NCBI RefSeq assembly: GCF_019399235.1 | Contig: NZ_JAELVH010000020.1 | Location: 1 to 40,388 of the forward strand | DNA: 40,388 nucleotides | Reading direction: 5' to 3' | From: Streptomyces poriferorum | GTDB taxonomy: Bacteria; Actinomycetota; Actinomycetes; Streptomycetales; Streptomycetaceae | Shown: positions 1 through 7,213 of the stretch, piece by piece | How positions within the stretch are numbered: position 1 is the first letter of the stretch | Layout of the letters: the number at the start of each line of letters is the position of its first letter | Notes under the pieces: generated by a model | What the model was told of the DNA's origin: nothing | Database searches by the model: none | The model's input: the letters and a program-made list of their open reading frames with translations, nothing else | Made by a program: the position numbers and the translations under genes

Positions 1-42
1 GCCTTTCGGGGTTCGGCTCGGGGCGTCGGTGCGGGGGCAAGG

Positions 43-70
43 GGCCGGGACCGTGCGTACGGCCCCGGCC
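43..70 (-). terminator. Terminator hairpin of the ABC transporter operon
   Basis: A 12-position stem (43-54 with 59-70) closed by a 4-base loop, with one A/C mismatch, lies 4 bases beyond the stop codon of the last permease gene. It has the shape of a GC-rich actinobacterial terminator without a clear U-tract. The first 42 bases of the window hold nothing else I can identify. Confidence 0.6.
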
Positions 71-74
71 GGGA

Positions 75-911
75 TCAGCCGAGCTTGAGACTGCTGACGA
101 AGAAGCGCTGCGCGGAGAAGAACAGGACGACGGTCGGCAGGGAGACAAGCAGCGCTCCGCCCAGCACGACAGGCGGCCCGACGTTGGAATAGTTGCCCTG
201 GAGTTCTGCGAGCGCGGCCATCACCGGGCGGATGTTGCGGCTGGTGGACAGGGTGATTCCGAAGAGCAGGTCGTTCCAGACGGCGACGAACTGGAAGACG
301 AAGGCGGCGACCATCGCGGACCTGGACAGAGGCACGTGGATCTGCCAGAAGACGCGCCACCAGGACGCGCCGTCCAGCCTCGCCGCCTCGATCACCTCAC
401 CGGGCAGCGTCTGGGCGAAGTTGCGCATGATGAAGTACGCGAACGGGATCGCCACCGCGACATAGACCAGGAAAAGTCCGATCTGCGCGTCGTAGAGGCC
501 GGTGCGCGCGTACGCGAGGAACAGCGGGCGCAGGAAGACCTGGAGAGGCAGCAGCGTGCCCGAGTAGATCAGCCAGAACCACAGGGTCTTGCGTTTCACG
601 GGCATGATCACGGTGGCGAACGCGGCGGTCGTGGCGACCACGATGGCGGCGGCCGAGCTGGTCACCGCGTACAGCAGGCTGTTGCCCATCGCGGGGCCCA
701 GCCTGGCCCGGGTCCACGCCTGCGACATGTTGTCGAACAGACCGAAGCCCCCGTGCGGCAGCCAGTGCGGGCTGCCGCTGTAGTCGGCGGCCGGCACCAG
801 GGCGTTGACCACCAGCAGCCAGGTGGGCACGGCCCAGAGGAGGGAGACGAGGACCAGGACCGTGTTGCGGACGGCGGTTCCGGCGGAGATGCGGCGGGTG
901 GTCATGCTCAT
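75..911 (-). CDS. Sugar ABC transporter permease, MalG type
   Basis: Inner-membrane subunit of a carbohydrate ABC importer of the CUT1 family, 278 aa. The N-terminal segment after MSMTTRR is hydrophobic, and about six membrane segments follow. The permease EAA loop is visible near residues 185-205 (VIEAARLDGASWWRVFWQI), where the ATPase docks. The start is the ATG at 911, which overlaps the stop of the upstream permease by four bases (ATGA), so the two are translationally coupled. The open frame continues far upstream inside the neighbour, but that extension has no membrane-protein character. No ATP-binding subunit is encoded nearby; in Streptomyces such importers usually share the ATPase MsiK, which I infer here. 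The substrate is probably alpha-manno-oligosaccharide, judging from the divergent operon. Confidence 0.93.
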   Translation of the reverse strand: MSMTTRRISAGTAVRNTVLVLVSLLWAVPTWLLVVNALVPAADYSGSPHWLPHGGFGLFDNMSQAWTRARLGPAMGNSLLYAVTSSAAAIVVATTAAFATVIMPVKRKTLWFWLIYSGTLLPLQVFLRPLFLAYARTGLYDAQIGLFLVYVAVAIPFAYFIMRNFAQTLPGEVIEAARLDGASWWRVFWQIHVPLSRSAMVAAFVFQFVAVWNDLLFGITLSTSRNIRPVMAALAELQGNYSNVGPPVVLGGALLVSLPTVVLFFSAQRFFVSSLKLG

Positions 912-1849
912 GCGCCTTTCGGGGTCAGCTGGCGCCGCAGATACAGCCAGGAGGCCAGCAGCACGATGACGGTGAGGACGACGGCGACCGCCGCCCCGGC
1001 GCCGGGACGCAGCGCGAGGAACGTCTCCTGGTACATCGAGACCGCGAGGGTCTCGGAGTTGCGGCCGGGACCGCCCTGGGTCAGCACCCAGATGAGGTCG
1101 AACGACTTCAGCCCGTTGACCAGGCTGCTGCCGACCACGATGACGGACACGGTCCGCAGCTGGGGCATGACGACGTACCAGAACTTCCGCAGGCCGTCGG
1201 CGCCGTCGAGGGACGCCGCCTCCAGGGTCTCCGGAGGAATGGTCTGCAGGCCGACCAGGAAGAGGATCACGGCCACACCGGTGGACTGCCAGGTGTTGGC
1301 GACGATCATGACGAGGGTGTTGCCCGGCCATTCGAGCAGCCAGCCCTGGGCGAACGAGCCGAGGCCGAGCGCCTGGAGGGCCTGGTTCGCCGCGCCGTCC
1401 GTGGTGAGGATGAAGTTCCACACGACGGCCACCGCGGATCCGGAGATCGCGTACGGCAGGACCACGAGCAGGCGCGCCACCCTGGACCATCCGGACTGGT
1501 TGGTCATGACCGCGATGCCCAGGCCCAGGACCAGCGGCAGGGCGACCGTGCCGACCACCCACATCAGGGTGTTCTCTATGGACTTCGCGAGAACCGGATC
1601 GCTGAGGAACAGCCCGTAGTTGGTGAACCAGGTGAAGGAGGAGACCCGGCCGTCGCCGAAGAAGCTGCGGTACACCGTCACGGCGAACGGGGTGAGGAGC
1701 AGGGCCGCGACGAGCAGGACGGCGGGGGCCAGGAAGCCGGCGCCGGCCAGCCTGTCCTTCAGCCTGCGCGGGGGCGTGCGGACGGGGGATGCGGGCGGCG
1801 GCACGGGTGAAGGGGCTGCCGTGGGGCGCCTGTCGACTGCCGATGTCAT
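908..1849 (-). CDS. Sugar ABC transporter permease, MalF type
   Basis: First permease of the CUT1 importer, 313 aa. A proline-rich cytoplasmic N-terminus of about 35 residues is followed by six predicted membrane segments. The EAA loop (ETLEAASLDGADGLRKFWYV) sits near residues 205-225, which is the normal position for coupling to the ATPase. The ATG at 1849 overlaps the stop of the binding-protein gene by four bases (ATGA), and its own stop overlaps the next permease in the same way, so all three genes form one tightly coupled operon. Membrane topology and gene order (binding protein, MalF type, MalG type) are typical. Substrate specificity cannot be read from the permease itself. Confidence 0.93.
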   Translation of the reverse strand: MTSAVDRRPTAAPSPVPPPASPVRTPPRRLKDRLAGAGFLAPAVLLVAALLLTPFAVTVYRSFFGDGRVSSFTWFTNYGLFLSDPVLAKSIENTLMWVVGTVALPLVLGLGIAVMTNQSGWSRVARLLVVLPYAISGSAVAVVWNFILTTDGAANQALQALGLGSFAQGWLLEWPGNTLVMIVANTWQSTGVAVILFLVGLQTIPPETLEAASLDGADGLRKFWYVVMPQLRTVSVIVVGSSLVNGLKSFDLIWVLTQGGPGRNSETLAVSMYQETFLALRPGAGAAVAVVLTVIVLLASWLYLRRQLTPKGA

Positions 1850-3162
1850 GATTCGTCCTTGTTCCAGGCGGCCCATTCCTTGGAGGCCCGGCTCGCCATG
1901 CTGCGCAGAGTGGCCTCGGACGACATGGCCTGCGTCATGAAGGCGCCCAGGTCGTCGGTGTTCCCCTGCATGAGGTTGGGCGGCCCGGACTGTCCGTAGC
2001 GGGGCAGCTCGGTCCAGTGTTCGCGCAGCGCCCTCTTCCTGAGGCGGGCGAGCACCGGATTGGAGGTGACCGCCTGCGGGTTGGCCGAGCCGTCCTGGAG
2101 GAAGTCGGTCCACACCCGCTGGACCGAGGGGTTCAGCCAGTTGCCGGCGTTGGCCATGGCGGCGTCGTGCGACACGGCCTTCTCGGGCACGGCTAGGACG
2201 CCCGCCTCGGTGATCACGGATCGCTTCGTGGAGGAGTCGACCGGAGGCAGGACGAAGGCGTCGAAGCCCTCTCCCGGCTTCATCCCGGCCGCCGCCAGGC
2301 CCTGCGACTGCCAGGAACCGTGCAGGAACATGCCGACCTTGCCGGTCTTCAGCGCGGCGGGACCGTTGTTCTGGTCGAAGTCGGCCGGGGTCATCCAGCC
2401 CTTCTTCATGAAGTCCTGCCAGATCTGCATGGCCTTGTGCGCCTGCGGATCGGTGTACCGGGCCCGGCCCGCGATCAGGTCGGCGTAGAAGACCGGATCG
2501 ACCTTGCTGACGAGCTCCTCGAACCACTCGTACGCGGGCCAGTTGCCGCTCTGCGTGGCGACGAACGGGGTGACGCCGGACTTCTTGAGCACCTCGGCGT
2601 TGTGGAGCAGCTCCTCCCAGGTCTCCGGTGCCCGCAGTCCGTGCTTGTCGAAGAGCTCGGTGTTGTAGAACAGCACGTAGTACGACTGGTAGAGGGGCAT
2701 CCCGTACACGGCGCCCCGGTAGGACATCGCGTCGCGCAGCGATCTGGTCACCCAGCCCTTGCGCTCGTACGCGTCCCACAGTCCGGTCAGGTCGCTGAGG
2801 CTGCCGGTGCGCGCGAGTTGCTTGAGGTTGTAGCCGGACTGCCACTTGATCAGGTCCGTCGCCTTGGTCGTCTGCAGGGAGATCTGCGTGACCTGGGTGT
2901 AGGCGGTCGGGTTGGGGTTGGACAGCGGGCGCAGCGCGTAGCCGGTGAGCTTCTTGAGCTCGCGTCCGGCTGCGACGTATCCGGCGTCCCAGGTCGCGTT
3001 GTCGTTGGCCAGTGACGTCGTCCCCGGTATCGAGGCCGTGCTGTCGCCCCGTGCGCAGCCTCCGGCCAGCGCGGCCGCCGCGCCGGCCCCGAGGCCCGCC
3101 AGCACGGTGCGCCGGCGGATCGGGTGGGGCGACTGCTCTGTCGTCCCGCCGGTTGATCTCAT
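1846..3162 (-). CDS. Sugar-binding lipoprotein of an ABC importer
   Basis: Extracytoplasmic solute-binding protein of the CUT1 (MalE-like) type, 438 aa. The N-terminus has a twin-arginine motif (IRRRTVLAGLG), a short hydrophobic stretch and a lipobox-like LAGGC at about residue 40, so it is probably exported by Tat and lipid-anchored. The mature part has the usual binding-protein features (SYYVLFYNTELF, NAEVLKKSGVTPF, KVGMFLHGSW). The chosen ATG at 3162 has a GAGGGAAG ribosome site about 6 bases upstream; the frame is open further upstream but lacks signal-peptide character. The gene heads an operon with two permeases and faces the mannose-metabolism operon, so an alpha-mannoside ligand is inferred. 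An operator-like site lies at 3270-3285. Confidence 0.92.
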   Translation of the reverse strand: MRSTGGTTEQSPHPIRRRTVLAGLGAGAAAALAGGCARGDSTASIPGTTSLANDNATWDAGYVAAGRELKKLTGYALRPLSNPNPTAYTQVTQISLQTTKATDLIKWQSGYNLKQLARTGSLSDLTGLWDAYERKGWVTRSLRDAMSYRGAVYGMPLYQSYYVLFYNTELFDKHGLRAPETWEELLHNAEVLKKSGVTPFVATQSGNWPAYEWFEELVSKVDPVFYADLIAGRARYTDPQAHKAMQIWQDFMKKGWMTPADFDQNNGPAALKTGKVGMFLHGSWQSQGLAAAGMKPGEGFDAFVLPPVDSSTKRSVITEAGVLAVPEKAVSHDAAMANAGNWLNPSVQRVWTDFLQDGSANPQAVTSNPVLARLRKRALREHWTELPRYGQSGPPNLMQGNTDDLGAFMTQAMSSEATLRSMASRASKEWAAWNKDES

Positions 3163-3269
3163 GCGTTCACTTCCCTCTGGATCCCGGTGGGATCCGTGGC
3201 TCTGGGGTGCGGTGTGGAGATCCGCCGGATGCAGGTACGTCGTTCGTCTCCGCGCTCCGGGTTGCCAGG

Positions 3270-3285
3270 ATGTTAACGACACCAC
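3270..3285. promoter_or_regulatory. LacI-type operator, importer side
   Basis: The 16 bases ATGTTAACGACACCAC match the more palindromic site at 3381-3396 at 13 of 16 positions and carry a central CG, as LacI-family operators do. It lies about 110 bases upstream of the binding-protein start. Binding by the LacI protein encoded at 6124-7140 is inferred from position and similarity only. Confidence 0.55.
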
Positions 3286-3380
3286 GAGATCGAAACAAGG
3301 GTTTCTCTTCGAATCAGATAAATCCGCACTTCAGGATGGCAATCCAGGAGTCATTGCCGGGCACACCTTGTTCGCGCTGA

Positions 3381-3396
3381 ATGTTATCGATACCAT
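3381..3396. promoter_or_regulatory. LacI-type operator, mannose operon side
   Basis: ATGTTATCGATACCAT is a near-perfect palindrome centred on CG (14 of 16 positions symmetric), the classic LacI/GalR operator form. It sits 37 bases upstream of the isomerase start at 3433 and would overlap the promoter or transcription start, consistent with repression. The regulator is probably the LacI protein in the same operon. Confidence 0.7.
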
Positions 3397-3432
3397 TCAC
3401 CTGCTTGCCGGTCCTCGTCCTCAGGAGCATCT

Positions 3433-5145
3433 GTGCACCAGCCCCGTCCCTACGAACGCAACCCGCGGTACGCCGCCATCGGCGGCACCGTCGTCACCGG
3501 CTGGGCGGCCGCCGCGGCTGACCTGCCGACGGCCTCCACCGTCCTCGCCCTCGACGGACCCGCCGCGCTGGACTGGGAGGAGGCCGCAGGCGCCCTCGCC
3601 GCCGCTCTGCGCGCCCGGGGCACCGAGGTCACCCTGTGCGACGTACGGGGCCTCTGGTCCACGGCGGCAGTCGAACGGCTCTGCGTGCCGGCCGCGGACG
3701 CGGACCCGTTCTTCCTGCCCCTCGCCGAGTTCTCCATGGGCGACCTCTTCGAGACACCCCCCGTCCAGCAGCGCCCGCGCACCGGCGTCCTTCTCGTCTT
3801 CGGTCCGGGAGCCGCCCTCGCCGAACCCGACCTGCTCTGGTGGGCCGACCTCCCCAAGCGGTACGCCGAGGAGGCAGTCACCCGGCGAGAACTGCCGCTC
3901 GGCGCCAACCTCGGCCGCCCCGGCACCCCCGGTGAGCTGCGCAGCCTCTTCTACACCGACTGGCCGGTCGGCGACCGCCACCGCGACGCCTTCGCACACC
4001 GGGTCGACCGATGGGTCGACCTCCAGGACCCGCAGGGCCCGGCCTCGTTGGACGGCGCCGCCGTGCGGGCCACCCTCGCCGTGCTCGCGACCGGCCCCGT
4101 CCGCACCCGTCCCTTCTTCAACTCCACGCCGTGGGGCGGGCAGTGGGCCTCGCGGGAACTCGGCTTCGAGCCGCGGGGCGGTAACACGGCCCTCGGCTAC
4201 GAACTCATCGCCCCGGAGGCCGGAATCCTGGTCGGCCAGGACGGGGCCGCCCAGGTGGAGATCCCCTTCCAGCTGCTGTGCGAACTGCACCCCGAGGAGT
4301 TCCTCGGCCCGGACGTCCACCGCCGCTTCGGCACGTCCTTCCCCATCCGGTTCGACTACCTCGACACCGTCGGCGGCGGCAACCTGTCCCTGCACCTGCA
4401 TCCGCGGGAGCAGTACATGCGGGAGACGTTCGGCTGGCCGTACACCCAGCACGAGACGTACTACGTGACCGCGAGCGAACCCGGTGCACAGGTCTATCTC
4501 GGCCTGCGGGACAGTACTGACGTGGACGTCATGCGCAAGGAGGTCGAGGCGGCCGCCGCGGACGGGCTGCCGCTGCGCGTCGAGGAACACGTGATGAGGC
4601 ACCCGTCGGAGCCCGGGCAGCTCTTCATGATCCCGGCCGGCACCCCGCACTCGTCCGGCGAGGGCAACCTGGTCCTGGAGATCAGCGCCACGCCCTATCT
4701 CTACTCCCTGCGCTTCTACGACTGGCTGCGCAAGGGCACTTCCGGTGCCCCCCGGCCCCTCTCGTACGCGCACGGCTTCGCCAACCTCGACACCTCGCGC
4801 CGCGGCGACGACGTCCTGAAGGACCTCGTCCAGCAGCCGCGCACCCTGCGCGAGGGCCTCGGCTGGCGCGAGGAGATCGTCGGCGCCCTGCCGGACATGT
4901 TCTACGCGGTGCACCGCTTCGTGATCGAGGGGCAACAGGCCGCGGAGGACGACACCGCGGGCCGCTTCCACATCCTCAACGTCTCGGCCGGCGACGGTGT
5001 CGTCGTGGAGACCGCCGGCGGTCTCCGTCACGACCTCGCCTTCGCCGAGACCCTCACCGTGCCCGCGTCCGTCGGTCCCTACCGGCTGCACCCCGTCGGC
5101 AGCCGGCCGGTGCACGTGGTGAAGTCCCTGGTGACGCAGGTATGA
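3433..5145 (+). CDS. manA: Class I mannose-6-phosphate isomerase, long form
   Basis: Interconverts mannose-6-phosphate and fructose-6-phosphate in the cytosol; 570 aa, well above the 310-400 aa of ordinary ManA. The C-terminal two-thirds is the metal-dependent cupin isomerase: LHLHPREQ near residue 318 and HETYYV near 338 supply likely metal ligands, and IPAGTPHSSGEGNLVLEIS near 398 is the second conserved block. The N-terminal ~190 residues form a separate alpha/beta domain (VLALDGPAALDWEEAAGAL, TEVTLCDVRGLW) that recalls a P-loop kinase fold but lacks a clear GxxGxGK motif. The GTG start has an AGGAG site five bases upstream. It is the first gene of the operon and overlaps the ROK kinase by four bases, so mannose-6-phosphate made by the kinase would be its substrate. 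Confidence 0.85.
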   Translation: MHQPRPYERNPRYAAIGGTVVTGWAAAAADLPTASTVLALDGPAALDWEEAAGALAAALRARGTEVTLCDVRGLWSTAAVERLCVPAADADPFFLPLAEFSMGDLFETPPVQQRPRTGVLLVFGPGAALAEPDLLWWADLPKRYAEEAVTRRELPLGANLGRPGTPGELRSLFYTDWPVGDRHRDAFAHRVDRWVDLQDPQGPASLDGAAVRATLAVLATGPVRTRPFFNSTPWGGQWASRELGFEPRGGNTALGYELIAPEAGILVGQDGAAQVEIPFQLLCELHPEEFLGPDVHRRFGTSFPIRFDYLDTVGGGNLSLHLHPREQYMRETFGWPYTQHETYYVTASEPGAQVYLGLRDSTDVDVMRKEVEAAAADGLPLRVEEHVMRHPSEPGQLFMIPAGTPHSSGEGNLVLEISATPYLYSLRFYDWLRKGTSGAPRPLSYAHGFANLDTSRRGDDVLKDLVQQPRTLREGLGWREEIVGALPDMFYAVHRFVIEGQQAAEDDTAGRFHILNVSAGDGVVVETAGGLRHDLAFAETLTVPASVGPYRLHPVGSRPVHVVKSLVTQV

Positions 5146-6068
5146 GCCACGTTCCCGTGCTGGAGATCGGCGGCACGCATGTGACGGCCGCCGTCATCGA
5201 CACCGGGGCCGGACTGCCCGTCCCCTTCTCGGCCGTACGGCAGCCGGTCCCCGCCGACGCCCCTGCCCGTGAGCTCCTCGACGCGATCGCCGCCGTCGCC
5301 GACCGCGTCGAGGTACCGGCGGCCGCGCACTGGGGCGTGGCGATTCCGGGTCCCTTCGACTACGCCACCGGTGTCGGCCGCTTCCGGGGAATCGGCAAGT
5401 TCGAGTCGCTGCACGGTGTGGACGTGGGCGCGGAACTGCTCGGCCGGCTCCCGGGGGCCCCGAGCGGCATCAGTTTCGTCAACGACGCCGACGCCTTCGC
5501 CATCGGCGAATACCGCGCGGGCGCGGCCGCCGGCCGGCGCCGGGCCGTGTGCATCACGCTCGGCACCGGCGTCGGCTCCTCCTTCCTGGACGGGGGGCAT
5601 CCGGTCGTGGAGGGCCCCGACGTGCCGCCCGGCGGCAGGGCGCACCGGCTCGCCGTCGACGGGCTCCCGCTGGAGGAGGTGGTCTCCCGGCGTGCGATCC
5701 GCGACTTCTACGCCCGGGCCGCCGCGGTGCCCGACGCCCACCGCCTCCCGGACGTGCACGAGATCACCGGCTCCGCCCGCGCCGGCGACGCACACGCCCT
5801 GCGTACCGTCCGGCACTGCTTCGGTGCGCTCGGCCGGGCGCTCGCGCCTTGGTGCGAGCGGTTCCGGCCGGACCTCCTGGTCGTCGGAGGGTCGATGGCC
5901 GGGTCCTGGGACCTCGTGGGGCCCGCCGTCCGGGCAGGCTTCGAGTCCTGGGCACCCGGGACCGCGCCCCTGACCGTCACGGCCCGGCGCCCTGCCGACG
6001 CACCCCTGATCGGCGCCGCCCACTGGGCTCTGCACAGGTCCGCCGGCGCTCCCCCGGTACGGACCTAG
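5142..6068 (+). CDS. ROK family sugar kinase, probable mannokinase or glucokinase
   Basis: Cytosolic ATP-dependent hexose kinase of the ROK family, 308 aa. Seen motifs are the N-terminal phosphate-binding LEIGGTHVTAAVID, the catalytic region FVNDADAFAIGEY, and the ATP-binding ITLGTGVGSSF; a second glycine motif lies in LLVVGGSMAGS. The usual ROK zinc-binding stretch (HxCxCGxxGC type) is absent: the equivalent region after the ATP motif reads GGRAHRLAVDG without cysteines. It overlaps the isomerase gene by four bases and precedes the LacI regulator. Placed between ManA and an alpha-mannosidase, it most plausibly phosphorylates mannose, but sugar specificity cannot be seen in the sequence. Confidence 0.85.
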   Translation: MSHVPVLEIGGTHVTAAVIDTGAGLPVPFSAVRQPVPADAPARELLDAIAAVADRVEVPAAAHWGVAIPGPFDYATGVGRFRGIGKFESLHGVDVGAELLGRLPGAPSGISFVNDADAFAIGEYRAGAAAGRRRAVCITLGTGVGSSFLDGGHPVVEGPDVPPGGRAHRLAVDGLPLEEVVSRRAIRDFYARAAAVPDAHRLPDVHEITGSARAGDAHALRTVRHCFGALGRALAPWCERFRPDLLVVGGSMAGSWDLVGPAVRAGFESWAPGTAPLTVTARRPADAPLIGAAHWALHRSAGAPPVRT

Positions 6069-6123
6069 AATGACGGCGTTCGTGACGCACCGGCCACCCG
6101 ACGACCCCGCAGGAGAACTGCCC

Positions 6124-7140
6124 ATGGCACAGCACCGATCGGGCGACGGCGGAGCCCCGACGATGCGCGACGTGGCCGCCAGCGCCGGCGTCAGTGCCAT
6201 GACGGTCTCCCGGGTGCTCAAGAACGACACCCGGGTCAGCGAGCCGGCGCGGGAGCGCGTGCTCGCCGCCGTCGAGGAGCTCGGCTACCGGCGCAACGAG
6301 ACGGCGCGCAGCCTGCGCCTGGGCGGCAGCGGAATGATCGGACTGGTCGTCACCAACCTCGCCAACCCGTTCTACTCGCGTCTGGCACTCGGTGTGCAGG
6401 AGGTGGCGTCCGAGCACGGCCTGCGGGTTCTGCTCAGCAACACCGCCGAGCAGGTCGACAAGGAGCGCGGGCTCGTCGAGGACCTGGCGTCCCGTCAGGT
6501 CGACGGCATGATCGTCGTCCCGGCCGGCAGCAGCCACCGTCACCTGGCGCCCGCCGCGCTGCGCGGCATGCCGATCGTCCTGGCATCCCGGCCGCCCGCC
6601 GGGATGGACGCCGACTGCGTCCTGGTCGACGACTTCGGCGGCGCCGAGCAGGCCACCGCACAGCTCATCGCGGACGGTCACCGCCGGATCGGCTTCCTGG
6701 GCAACCCGCCCGCCTTGTACACCGGCGCGGAACGGTTCCGCGGATACTGGGCCGCCCACGAGAGCGCCGGGATCGAACCCGACGAGAGCCAGGTACGACG
6801 CGGGCTCACCGATGTACCCACCGCCGAGGCCGCCGCACGCGCGCTCCTTGACGCACCCGACGCGCCGACGGCTCTCTTCTGCACCAACAACCGCCTGACG
6901 CAGGGAGCCATCCGCGCCGTGCGGGCGCTCGGCAGACCGGTCGCGCTCGCCGGCTTCGACGACTTCGACCTCGCCGACGTCCTCGGTCTGCCGCTGACGA
7001 TCGTCTCGTACGACGCCGACGAGATAGGGCGGCGGGCGGGCCAGATGCTCATCGACCGGATCAATGGCTCGTCCGCCGGGCCGATCCCGGCCCGCAGAAC
7101 CGTCGTCCCCACCCACGTCATCCGCTACGGGACGCACTGA
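6124..7140 (+). CDS. LacI family transcriptional regulator
   Basis: 338 aa LacI/GalR repressor. The N-terminal helix-turn-helix (TMRDVAASAGVSAMTVSRVL, about residues 14-33) and hinge (ETARSLRLG) are intact, followed by a periplasmic-binding-protein-like effector domain (MIGLVVTNLANPFYSRLA onward). I chose ATG 6124, which has AGGAG eight bases upstream, over the in-frame ATG at 6070 that has no ribosome site and would add 18 non-conserved residues. The gene lies inside the operon it probably controls, between the ROK kinase and the mannosidase. The operators at 3270 and 3381 are its likely targets, with mannose or a mannobiose-type inducer as the presumed ligand. Confidence 0.93.
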   Translation: MAQHRSGDGGAPTMRDVAASAGVSAMTVSRVLKNDTRVSEPARERVLAAVEELGYRRNETARSLRLGGSGMIGLVVTNLANPFYSRLALGVQEVASEHGLRVLLSNTAEQVDKERGLVEDLASRQVDGMIVVPAGSSHRHLAPAALRGMPIVLASRPPAGMDADCVLVDDFGGAEQATAQLIADGHRRIGFLGNPPALYTGAERFRGYWAAHESAGIEPDESQVRRGLTDVPTAEAAARALLDAPDAPTALFCTNNRLTQGAIRAVRALGRPVALAGFDDFDLADVLGLPLTIVSYDADEIGRRAGQMLIDRINGSSAGPIPARRTVVPTHVIRYGTH

Positions 7141-7213
7141 CCCAGCCCCTGCCGCCCCTTCCACGGCACCGGCTTGCCCTTTTCGCCTCCCCGCAATCCC
7201 TCACGGAGTTCCC

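Noticed and set aside
336..1619. Long plus-strand open frame opposite the permease genes
   Set aside because: High-GC shadow frame with Arg/His/Gly-rich, non-domain sequence, antisense to clearly recognised permeases.
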